Positions 1 through 7,524 of a stretch of DNA of 64,000 nt are shown here, piece after piece. A program made the position numbers and the translations under genes. Every line of letters starts with the position of its first letter. The first letter of the stretch is position 1. The notes under the pieces were generated by a model. The model was not told the origin of the DNA. It searched no databases and saw only the letters and a list, made by a program, of their open reading frames with translations. The stretch comes from Phytohabitans flavus. Lineage in GTDB: Bacteria > Actinomycetota > Actinomycetes > Mycobacteriales > Micromonosporaceae. The stretch covers positions 3,022,001 to 3,086,000 of the forward strand of contig NZ_AP022870.1 of NCBI RefSeq assembly GCF_011764545.1, written 5' to 3'.

Positions 1-1
1 G

Positions 2-439
2 GCCATCTTCGGCGCCAGTACGCCGCGCGCCGTCCAGCTCTCCGACCGGGCCTGCACGGCGCTTCAGCTCATCGAGCACTGGCAGGACGTCGCCGAGGAC
101 CGCCGGGCCGGCCGCGTCTACCTGCCGCAGGAGGACCTGGCCGCGTTCGACGTGCCGGAGACCGACCTGGACCTGCCCACGACCTCAGGCCGGCTGCGGC
201 GCCTGATGGCGTACGAGACGGAGCGCGCGGAGAAGCTCCTGGACTCCGGCGACCATCTGCTCGGGATGCTGCGCGGCTGGGCCCGGCTGGCGGTGGCGGG
301 GTACGTGGCCGGTGGCCGGGCCGCGATCGACCGGCTACGCGAGAGCAATTGGGCGATTATGTCGGGAAGCCCGGGGATATCACGCTTAGCTGTAGTTCGA
401 CACCTTTCCAGGGGGCTCATGAGAAGGGCGGTGTCGTGA
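2..439 (+). CDS. hpnC: Squalene synthase HpnC, C-terminal part (5' end outside window)
   Basis: This is the last 145 residues of a trans-isoprenyl diphosphate synthase of the squalene/phytoene synthase family. The visible part begins inside the family domain and contains the second aspartate-rich segment (EHWQDVAEDRRAGRVYLPQE), the usual place of the second Mg-diphosphate site. In the HpnCDE route HpnC hydrolyses presqualene diphosphate to hydroxysqualene in the cytoplasm. Its stop codon (437-439) overlaps the GTG start of the next gene, itself a squalene synthase paralogue, so the two are translationally coupled. The assignment as HpnC rather than HpnD rests on gene order (C-D-E) as in other bacterial hopanoid loci. 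The start lies upstream of base 1. Confidence 0.85.
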   Translation, partial: AIFGASTPRAVQLSDRACTALQLIEHWQDVAEDRRAGRVYLPQEDLAAFDVPETDLDLPTTSGRLRRLMAYETERAEKLLDSGDHLLGMLRGWARLAVAGYVAGGRAAIDRLRESNWAIMSGSPGISRLAVVRHLSRGLMRRAVS

Positions 440-1296
440 GCGGAACTCTCGACGAGGCGTACGCGCGGTGCGCGTCCATCACCAAGGAACGGGCGCGCAA
501 CTTCTACTACGGGATCAGGCTTCTGCCCGGACCCAAGCGCGCGGCGCTGTGCGCGGTCTACGCGCTGGCGAGGCGGATCGACGACATCGGCGACGGTGAC
601 CTGCGCCAGGCGGACAAGGCGGCGGGGCTCACCGCGCTGCGGGTGGCACTGCGGGACATCGACGGCAGCACCGATCCGGTACTGCTCGCGGTCGCCGACG
701 CGGCCCGGCGGTACCCGATCCCGCTCGACGCGTTCGACGACCTTGTCGACGGCGTGGAGATGGACGTCACCGGCCACAGCTACGACAGCTTCGACGACCT
801 CGTCGGGTACTGCCGCTGCGTGGCCGGCTCGGTCGGCCGGCTCTGCCTGGGTGTCTTCGGCAGCCGGCCGGACCCGAAAGCGTCCGGTTACGCCGACGCG
901 CTGGGCATCGCCCTCCAGCAGACGAACATCCTGCGCGACCTCCGCGAAGACCTCGCCGACGGCCGGGTGTACCTGCCGCAGCGGGACCTCGACAGGTTCG
1001 GCGTGGAGTTGGCCCTGGACGAGCAGGGCGCGCTCGTCGACAAGGACGGTGAGCTGGCCGCCCTGATCGACTTCAGCGCCGCCCGCGCCCGTGGCTGGTA
1101 CCGCGACGGCCTGCGCCTCGTGCCGCTGCTGGACCGGCGCAGCGCCGCCTGCTGTACCGCGATGTCCGGCATCTACCAGCGGCTGCTGGACCGGATCGCC
1201 GAGCGGCCGGACACCGTCTACGACCAGCGGCTGTCGCTGTCCCGCTGGCAGAAGGCCGGCGTCGCGACCCACGCTCTGCTCGGCCGGGCCTCATGA
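436..1296 (+). CDS. hpnD: Presqualene diphosphate synthase HpnD
   Basis: A 286-residue squalene/phytoene synthase family enzyme that condenses two farnesyl diphosphates to presqualene diphosphate. The first aspartate-rich motif (RRIDDIGDGD, Asp49/Asp50 region) and the second (NILRDLREDLADGRVYLPQ) are intact, as expected for an active enzyme. The GTG at 436 is chosen because it overlaps the hpnC stop in a GTGA junction; the open frame continues upstream but only into hpnC. It is the middle gene of an hpnCDE triad that replaces eukaryotic-type squalene synthase. The 76-base gap to hpnE holds a GAGCGAGCGGAGCGAGCGAA low-complexity tract. Confidence 0.92.
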   Translation: MSGTLDEAYARCASITKERARNFYYGIRLLPGPKRAALCAVYALARRIDDIGDGDLRQADKAAGLTALRVALRDIDGSTDPVLLAVADAARRYPIPLDAFDDLVDGVEMDVTGHSYDSFDDLVGYCRCVAGSVGRLCLGVFGSRPDPKASGYADALGIALQQTNILRDLREDLADGRVYLPQRDLDRFGVELALDEQGALVDKDGELAALIDFSAARARGWYRDGLRLVPLLDRRSAACCTAMSGIYQRLLDRIAERPDTVYDQRLSLSRWQKAGVATHALLGRAS

Positions 1297-1372
1297 GCGA
1301 GCGGAGCGAGCGAATCATTAGGCACAGTGCGGTCGGAGCCTCGTGCCCGCCCGCAGCGAAGCGAGGACGGGC

Positions 1373-2722
1373 ATGAGCGTCGGCGTGGTCGGTGGCGGGC
1401 TGGCCGGGCTCACCGCCGCGCTGCGCTGTGCGGACGCCGGCCGTGAGGTGACGCTGTTCGAGGCCACCCCGCGGCTCGGTGGCCTCACCTACTCGTTCCG
1501 CCGGGGTGACCTGCACGTCGACAACGGGCAGCACGTCTTCCTGCGCTGCTGCACCGCGTACCAGGGGCTGCTGCACCGGCTCGGCGTCGCCGACCGGGTC
1601 ACGCTCCAGCCTCGGCTCGACATCCCCGTGCACTCCCCCGCGTCGAAGCGGCCGGCCCGGTTGCGCCGCTCGGGACTGCCCGCGCCGCTGCACCTGTCCG
1701 GGGCGCTGGCCCGGTACGGCCCGCTGTCGCCGGCCCAGCGCCTCGCCTTCGTCCGGGGCGCGCTGGCACTGCGCCGGGTCGACCCGGCAGACCCGAGGAC
1801 CGACGAGCAGAGCTTCGGCGCCTGGCTGGCCGCGCACGGCCAGGGCGAGCGGGCGGTCACCGCGCTGTGGGACCTGGTCGGCGTGGCCACCCTGAACGCG
1901 CGGGCGGCGGAGGCCTCGCTGGCCCTGGCCGCCACCGTCTTCCAGATCGGGCTGCTCACGGAAACCGCGGCCGCCGACATCGGCTGGTCCGCCGTGCCGC
2001 TGTCGCGCCTGCACGAGGAGCCGGCCCGGGCCCACCTGGCCGCGGCCGGCGCGCGCGTGCTGACCGGCGCGAAGGTACTGGCCATCACGCCGCACGGCGA
2101 TCGATGGCTGATCCAGTCGCGAGAGGGGGACCACATGGTCGACCAGGTCGTGCTCGCCGTCCCGCCGGAGGCGGCCGAACGCCTGCTGCCACCGGGTAGC
2201 GCGCCGCTGCCCGACGGGTGGGCGCGGCAGTTGGGCAGCGCACCGATCGTCAACGCGCACGTGGTGTACGACCGGGCAGTGCTGTCCGCGCCGTTCGTGG
2301 CCGGGATCGACACCCCGATCCAGTGGGTGTTCGACCGCACCGCGCAGTCCGGCCTCGCCACCGGGCAGTACCTGGCCGTCTCGATATCGGCCGCCGACGA
2401 CCTCGTCGACCTGCCCACCGCCACCCTGCGCGAGCGGTTGCTGCCGGCGCTGGCCGCGCTCCTGCCGCGGGCCCGGCAGGCCACCGTCACCGACTTCTTC
2501 GTCACCCGGGAGCGGCACGCCACGTTCCGCCCGGCACCCGGCAGCGCCCGGTCGCGGCCGGGCGCCGTGACCGCCGCGCCGGGGCTCTTCCTCGCCGGTG
2601 CGTGGACCGCCACCGGCTGGCCGGCCACGATGGAGGGCGCGGTGCGCAGCGGCGAGACGGCCGCCGAAGCGCTGCTGGCCAGACACTCACCCAGCTTTCG
2701 CCCACGGAAGGTCACGGCTTGA
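1373..2722 (+). CDS. hpnE: Hydroxysqualene dehydroxylase HpnE (FAD-dependent)
   Basis: An FAD-dependent amine-oxidase/phytoene-desaturase-like protein of 449 residues. The Rossmann dinucleotide site (VVGGGLAGLTAA, residues 5-16) lies at the very N terminus, followed by the acidic residue that binds FAD ribose (TLFEA). In hopanoid clusters HpnE reduces hydroxysqualene to squalene, completing the three-step HpnCDE route. The ATG at 1373 is preferred over the upstream in-frame start at 1343 because it puts the Rossmann strand where the family has it. The stop overlaps the next start (TGATG). A C-terminal FAD motif (PGLFLAGAWTATGWPATMEG) is also present. Confidence 0.92.
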   Translation: MSVGVVGGGLAGLTAALRCADAGREVTLFEATPRLGGLTYSFRRGDLHVDNGQHVFLRCCTAYQGLLHRLGVADRVTLQPRLDIPVHSPASKRPARLRRSGLPAPLHLSGALARYGPLSPAQRLAFVRGALALRRVDPADPRTDEQSFGAWLAAHGQGERAVTALWDLVGVATLNARAAEASLALAATVFQIGLLTETAAADIGWSAVPLSRLHEEPARAHLAAAGARVLTGAKVLAITPHGDRWLIQSREGDHMVDQVVLAVPPEAAERLLPPGSAPLPDGWARQLGSAPIVNAHVVYDRAVLSAPFVAGIDTPIQWVFDRTAQSGLATGQYLAVSISAADDLVDLPTATLRERLLPALAALLPRARQATVTDFFVTRERHATFRPAPGSARSRPGAVTAAPGLFLAGAWTATGWPATMEGAVRSGETAAEALLARHSPSFRPRKVTA

Positions 2723-3786
2723 TGCACCCCACGAAAACGCAGGGCAAGGCGGGGCGTTTCCGCGGGGACCCCGCGACCGCGCCGCCGACCACGCTTCGGC
2801 AGAGCCGGGACATCGTCACCCCGGCACTGAGCGCGGCGCTGGAACGCCTCGACGAGACAAGCCGCGCCCAGGCCCGGTACCACCTGGGCTGGACCACCGC
2901 GGACGGCGAGACGTCCACCGGCGAGGGCGGCAAGGCGGTACGGCCGGCGCTGGCGCTGCTGTCCGCCCGAGCCGTGGGTGCCCCCGCCGAGGTGGGCCTG
3001 CCCGGTGCGATCGCCGTCGAGCTCGTACACAACTTCTCGCTGCTGCACGACGACGTGATGGACGGTGACACGCTGCGCCGCCACCGCCGCACGGTGTGGG
3101 CCGTGTGGGGTACGCCCAGCGCGATCCTGACCGGCGACGCGCTGCTGGCGCTGGCCCAGGAGGTGCTGCTGGAGTCCGGTTCGCCGTACGCGGCCGACGC
3201 CGGCAGGCTGCTGGCGTCCGCGACCCGCGACCTGGTCCGTGGCCAGGTGCGGGACCTCGCCTTCGAGAGCCGCACCGACGTCACCTTGGACGAGTGCCTG
3301 GACATGGTGGCCGGCAAGACCGGTGCCCTGCTCTCGGCGAGCGCGGCGATCGGCGCGGTCCTGGCCGGCGCCCCGGCCGCCACCACCGGCGCCCTCGCCG
3401 CCTTCGGCGCCCACGTGGGCATCGCCTTCCAGATCGTCGACGACCTGCTGGGCATCTGGGGCGACCCGGCGCTCACCGGCAAGCCGGTCTTCTCCGACCT
3501 GTGCGCGCGCAAGAAGACGCTGCCCATGACGTACGCGGCCAGCCAGCCTGGCCCGGCCGGTGAGCGGCTCGCCGAGTGGCTGGCCAGCGCCGAGAAGGCG
3601 GACGAGGCGGCGCTGCCCGAGATCGCCGCGCTCGTGGCAGCCGCGGGCGGGAAGGACTGGGCCACCGAGGAGGCGGGGCGGCGCCTGCGCCTCGCCGAGT
3701 CTGCGCTCGCCGCCGTACCGATCCCGGATCCGCCGCGCGACGAGCTTGTCGCGCTCGGCCGTTTCATCGTCACCCGGGAGGCGTGA
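2722..3786 (+). CDS. Polyprenyl (farnesyl-type) diphosphate synthase
   Basis: A 354-residue all-alpha prenyltransferase. The first aspartate-rich motif (LLHDDVMD, Asp110-Asp114) and the second (IVDDLLGIWGD, Asp240-Asp241) are intact, as are the GGKAVRPALALLSA segment and the lysine before the second motif. It chain-elongates isoprenyl diphosphates; inside a hopanoid operon it most likely supplies farnesyl diphosphate for HpnD. Product chain length cannot be read reliably from sequence, so geranylgeranyl diphosphate is possible. It is joined to hpnE by TGATG and to the cyclase by a TGATG overlap, so all belong to one coupled transcript. Confidence 0.9.
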   Translation: MHPTKTQGKAGRFRGDPATAPPTTLRQSRDIVTPALSAALERLDETSRAQARYHLGWTTADGETSTGEGGKAVRPALALLSARAVGAPAEVGLPGAIAVELVHNFSLLHDDVMDGDTLRRHRRTVWAVWGTPSAILTGDALLALAQEVLLESGSPYAADAGRLLASATRDLVRGQVRDLAFESRTDVTLDECLDMVAGKTGALLSASAAIGAVLAGAPAATTGALAAFGAHVGIAFQIVDDLLGIWGDPALTGKPVFSDLCARKKTLPMTYAASQPGPAGERLAEWLASAEKADEAALPEIAALVAAAGGKDWATEEAGRRLRLAESALAAVPIPDPPRDELVALGRFIVTREA

Positions 3787-5687
3787 TGACCCAGGATCTC
3801 GTTTCGGCTCCCGCGGTTCCGGCGGACGACCGCACCACGGTGGCGCTCGACCGGGCGGTGGCGCACCTGCGCGGCCTCCAGGACGACGCCGGCTGGTGGA
3901 AGGGCGAGCTGGAGACCAACGTGACGATGGACGCCGAGGACCTGCTGCTGCGCGAGTTCCTCGGCATCCGCGGCGAGCGGGAGACGGCGGAGGCGGCCCG
4001 GTGGATCCGGTCCCAGCAGCGGGACGACGGCACCTGGGCGACCTTCTACGGCGGCCCGGCCGACCTGTCCACCACGGTCGAGGCGTGGGTGGCGCTGCGG
4101 CTCGCCGGCGACCCTCCCGACGCGCCGCACATGAAGCGGGCCAGCGGCTTCGTCGTCGCGTCCGGCGGGCTGGAGCGCAGCCGCGTGTTCACCCGGATCT
4201 GGCTTGCCCTCTTCGGGCTGTGGCCGTGGGACCAGCTGCCCGAGCTCCCACCAGAAATGATCTTCCTGCCCAGGTGGTTTCCGCTCAACGTCTACGACTG
4301 GGCCTGCTGGGCCCGGCAGACGGTCGTGCCGCTGACCATCGTCGGCGCGCTGCGCCCGGTGCGGCCCCTGCCGTTCGGCATCGACGAGCTGCGTACGGGC
4401 AGGACGGTGCCCGCCGAACTTACGTGGACCGTCGCCGGGGCGTTCCACCGCCTGGACCGGGTACTGCACCTGTACGCCCGCCGCCCGATCCGGCCGCTGC
4501 GCCGGCGCGCCCTGCGCCGGGCCGCGCAGTGGATCCTGGCCCGCCAGGAGTCGGACGGGTCGTGGGGCGGCATCCAGCCACCGTGGGTGTACTCGCTGCT
4601 CGCCCTGCACCTGCTCGGCTACCCGCTGGACCATCCCGCGCTGCGGGCCGGCCTCGACGGCCTCGACGGCTTCACCATCCGCGAGGAGACGCCGGACGGA
4701 TGGGTACGCCGGCTGGAGGCGTGCCAGTCGCCGGTCTGGGATACCGGGCTGGCCATGACCGCTTTGCTCGACGCCGGCGTACCGTCCGACGACCCGGCGG
4801 TCGTACGCGCCGCCGACTGGCTGCTGGACGAGGAGATCCGGGTGCCGGGCGACTGGGCGGTACGCCGGCCGCGGCTGCCCACGGGCGGCTGGGCGTTCGA
4901 GTTCGCCAACGACGGTTACCCGGACACCGACGACACCGCCGAGATCGTGCTGGCGCTGCGGCGCACCGCGTACCCGGACCGGGTCCGGTTGCGCGCGGCC
5001 GTCGACCGGGGCGTGGCCTGGACCGTCGGCATGCGCTCGCGGGACGGCGGCTGGGCGGCGTTCGACGCGGACAACACCCGTACGCTGGCGAACAAGCTGC
5101 CGTTCTGCGACTTCGGCGAGGTCATCGACCCGCCGTCCGCCGATGTCACGGCGCACGTGGTCGAGATGCTCGCCGCCGAGGGCCGGTCCGGCGGGGCGGC
5201 GTGCCGTGGCGGGGTGGCCTGGCTGCTGCGGGCGCAGGAGCCGGACGGGTCGTGGTTCGGCCGCTGGGGGGCCAACTACCTGTACGGGACCGGCGCCGCC
5301 GTACCCGCGCTGGTGGCCGCCGGCATCGACCCGGCCTTAGCGCCGGTGCGCCGCGCCGTACGGTGGCTCGAAGCGCACCAGAACCCGGACGGCGGCTGGG
5401 GCGAGGACCTGCGCTCGTACGCCGATCCCGCCATGGCCGGCCGCGGCACGTCCACCGCCTCGCAGACCGCCTGGGCACTGCTGGCCCTGCTCGCCGCCGG
5501 GGAAACCTCGTCCACAGTGGAGCGCGGCGTACGCTTCCTCGTCGACACCCAGCGACCGGACGGCACGTGGGACGAGCCGCAGTTCACCGGCACCGGTTTC
5601 CCCGGCGACTTCTTCATCAACTACCACCTGTACCGGCTCGTCTTCCCGGTCTCCGCGCTCGGCCGGTACCTGGCGGGGCGCCCGTGA
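3786..5687 (+). CDS. shc: Squalene-hopene cyclase
   Basis: A 633-residue class II triterpene cyclase that folds squalene into hopene/hopanol in the membrane monolayer. The catalytic DxDD motif is visible as DTDD at residues 380-383 (PDTDDTAE). Several QW repeats characteristic of the alpha-alpha barrels are present: QRDDGTW, QESDGSWGG, QEPDGSWFGRWG, QNPDGGWGED and QRPDGTWDEPQ. The length is typical of bacterial enzymes. The start ATG at 3786 shares its A with the TGA of the upstream prenyltransferase. The stop overlaps the following GTG. It is the committed step of this operon, which marks the organism as a hopanoid producer. Confidence 0.95.
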   Translation: MTQDLVSAPAVPADDRTTVALDRAVAHLRGLQDDAGWWKGELETNVTMDAEDLLLREFLGIRGERETAEAARWIRSQQRDDGTWATFYGGPADLSTTVEAWVALRLAGDPPDAPHMKRASGFVVASGGLERSRVFTRIWLALFGLWPWDQLPELPPEMIFLPRWFPLNVYDWACWARQTVVPLTIVGALRPVRPLPFGIDELRTGRTVPAELTWTVAGAFHRLDRVLHLYARRPIRPLRRRALRRAAQWILARQESDGSWGGIQPPWVYSLLALHLLGYPLDHPALRAGLDGLDGFTIREETPDGWVRRLEACQSPVWDTGLAMTALLDAGVPSDDPAVVRAADWLLDEEIRVPGDWAVRRPRLPTGGWAFEFANDGYPDTDDTAEIVLALRRTAYPDRVRLRAAVDRGVAWTVGMRSRDGGWAAFDADNTRTLANKLPFCDFGEVIDPPSADVTAHVVEMLAAEGRSGGAACRGGVAWLLRAQEPDGSWFGRWGANYLYGTGAAVPALVAAGIDPALAPVRRAVRWLEAHQNPDGGWGEDLRSYADPAMAGRGTSTASQTAWALLALLAAGETSSTVERGVRFLVDTQRPDGTWDEPQFTGTGFPGDFFINYHLYRLVFPVSALGRYLAGRP

Positions 5688-6520
5688 CCGGCACGGCCAC
5701 CGTCTACACGCCGCTGCTCGTCGAGCGGGCGGCCCTGCTCGGCGCCCCCGCGAACCTGCGCGTCGTGCGTACCGGCATGGGTCCCAAGCGCGCGCGGGCG
5801 GTGCCCGCCCCCGCCGGACCGACCGTCGTCGCCGGGGTTTGTGGCGGCCACACGTGGGAGCTCGTGGCCGGCGACCTGGTGGTGGCGAGCGAGGTACGCG
5901 GCGGCGACGCCGTCGTGCCGTGCCCTTCCGCGCCGCTGCTCGCCGGTGCACTGCGCCGCCTCGGGCTGGGAGTCCACACCGGACCGATCCGGTCCAGCCC
6001 GCATGTGCTCAAAGGTCCGGCGGGCGCGGACGCCGTCGACATGGAGTCGGCCTGGCTCGCGCCGCCCGGGGAAACCCCGTTCACCGTCGTGCGCGCGGTG
6101 GTCGACACGCCGGAACATCCACTGTGGAGATTCGGTACCCCGGCACGGGGCGTGCGGGCCCTGCGCGCGCTGCGCCGCGCGGTACCGGCACTCCAGCAAT
6201 GGGCGGCGGCGACCGGCTACCGGGAGCTGCGGGTGGCCGACCAGCCCTCGTTCGACGGCGCCGACCTGGTCCTTGTCGCCGGCCGGGCAAGCTCGCCGGA
6301 GACCCGGCGGCTCGTCGCGGCCGCCCTGCACGACCGCCTGCCGGTACACCTCGTGGACGACGTCCGGCGGGTGGACCTGCGCTGGCTGGCCGGCGCCCGC
6401 CGGGTGGACATCACCGCCGCGGCGTCGGCGCCGCCGGGGCTCGTCGACGACCTCATCCGCTGCCTGTCCGGCCTCGGGCCGGTGACAGTGCGTTTCACGC
6501 TCTCCAGGGAGGTGATTTGA
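5684..6520 (+). CDS. hpnG: HpnG-like nucleoside phosphorylase fused to an IspH-like C-terminal domain
   Basis: A 278-residue two-part protein. Residues 1 to about 155 read as a nucleoside phosphorylase-type domain (ADAVDMESAWLA is the purine-phosphorylase signature), the family of HpnG, which removes adenine from adenosylhopane. Residues from about 175 resemble the last third of IspH (HMBPP reductase): DLVLVAGRASSPETRRL, HLVDDVRRVD and ITAAASAP line up with the IspH segments VVGSxNSSNSxRL, LIDDxxDI and VTAGASAP. The IspH Fe-S cysteines and the SxN substrate motif are absent, so reductase activity is not expected. The GTG start overlaps the cyclase stop. Automatic annotation may wrongly call this an HMBPP reductase. 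Confidence 0.8.
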   Translation: MTGTATVYTPLLVERAALLGAPANLRVVRTGMGPKRARAVPAPAGPTVVAGVCGGHTWELVAGDLVVASEVRGGDAVVPCPSAPLLAGALRRLGLGVHTGPIRSSPHVLKGPAGADAVDMESAWLAPPGETPFTVVRAVVDTPEHPLWRFGTPARGVRALRALRRAVPALQQWAAATGYRELRVADQPSFDGADLVLVAGRASSPETRRLVAAALHDRLPVHLVDDVRRVDLRWLAGARRVDITAAASAPPGLVDDLIRCLSGLGPVTVRFTLSREVI

Positions 6521-6522
6521 CG

Positions 6523-7524
6523 ATGGCGATGCCGCTGCGTCAGACGATCCGGCTCGGTAGCTACCTGCTCAAGCAGAGGCTGCTGCGCAGGGACAAGTTC
6601 GCCCTGCTCGTCGAGCTGGAACCGCTGTTCGCCTGCAACCTCAAGTGCGCCGGATGCGGCAAGATCGCTCAGCCCGCGTCACTGCTCAAGCAGCGGATGC
6701 CGGTGGAGCAGGCGGTCGCCGCGATCGAGGAGAGCGGCGCGCCGATGGTCTCGATCGCGGGTGGTGAGCCGCTGATGCACCCCCAGATCGACGAGATCAC
6801 CCGCCAGCTCCTGGACCGCAAGAAGATCGTGTTCCTCTGTACCAACGCGCTGCTGCTGCCCAAGCACATGCAGAGGTTCACGCCGCACCGCGACTTCGCG
6901 TGGATGGTGCACATCGACGGGCTGCGCGAGCGGCACGACGCCTCGGTCGCCAAGGAGGGCGGCTTCGACGCCGCGGTCGCGGCGATCCGGCAGGCCAAAG
7001 CGGCCGGCTTCCGGGTGATGACCAACACGACGTTCTTCAGCACCGACACCCCGCAGGACGTGGTGGGCGTGCTGGACTACCTCAACGACGAGCTCGGCGT
7101 CGACAACATGCAGATCTCGCCGGCGTACGCGTACGAGAAGGCACCCGACCAGGAGCACTGGCTCGGCGTGGACGAGACCCGGGCGCTGTTCCGGAAGGCG
7201 TTCGGCGACGGGCGGCGCAAGCGGTGGCGGCTCAACCACTCCCCCGTGTTCCTCGACTTCCTGGAGGGCAAGCGGGAGCTGGACTGCACGGCGTGGGGCA
7301 TCCCGTCGTACTCGCTGCTCGGCTGGCAGCGGCCGTGCTACCTGCTCGACGACGGGTACGCCAAGACGTACCGGGAGCTGGTCGAGGAGACCGACTGGTC
7401 CGCGTTCGGCCGGGGTAAGGACCCGCGGTGCGCCAACTGCATGGCGCACTGCGGGTACGAGCCGACCGCCGTGATCGCGACGATGGGCTCGCTGAAGGAG
7501 TCGCTGCGCGCCGCCGCGGGCTAG
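6523..7524 (+). CDS. hpnH: Adenosyl-hopene transferase HpnH (radical SAM)
   Basis: A 333-residue radical SAM protein whose CxxxCxxC cluster motif is CNLKCAGC (Cys38, Cys42, Cys45). A SAM-binding AGGEP segment follows (SIAGGEPLMHP), and a C-terminal Cys-rich stretch (PRCANCMAHCGYEP) may bind an extra cluster. HpnH joins the 5'-deoxyadenosyl radical to hopene to give adenosylhopane, the first step of side-chain extension, and hands it to HpnG, encoded just upstream. A strong ribosome binding site (GGAGGTGA, 6508-6515) lies 7 bases before ATG 6523, which decides this start over an upstream TTG. Its TAG stop is shared head-on with the opposite-strand gene (CTAG at 7521-7524). Confidence 0.95.
   Translation: MAMPLRQTIRLGSYLLKQRLLRRDKFALLVELEPLFACNLKCAGCGKIAQPASLLKQRMPVEQAVAAIEESGAPMVSIAGGEPLMHPQIDEITRQLLDRKKIVFLCTNALLLPKHMQRFTPHRDFAWMVHIDGLRERHDASVAKEGGFDAAVAAIRQAKAAGFRVMTNTTFFSTDTPQDVVGVLDYLNDELGVDNMQISPAYAYEKAPDQEHWLGVDETRALFRKAFGDGRRKRWRLNHSPVFLDFLEGKRELDCTAWGIPSYSLLGWQRPCYLLDDGYAKTYRELVEETDWSAFGRGKDPRCANCMAHCGYEPTAVIATMGSLKESLRAAAG

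Noticed and set aside
1297..1372. GAGCGAGCGGAGCGAGCGAA tract before hpnE as a regulatory repeat
   Set aside because: It is a low-complexity GC-rich tract in a short gap with no clear dyad that would suit an operator.
5684..6520. Functional HMBPP reductase (IspH)
   Set aside because: Only the C-terminal third of IspH is matched and the iron-sulfur cysteines and SxN motif are missing.
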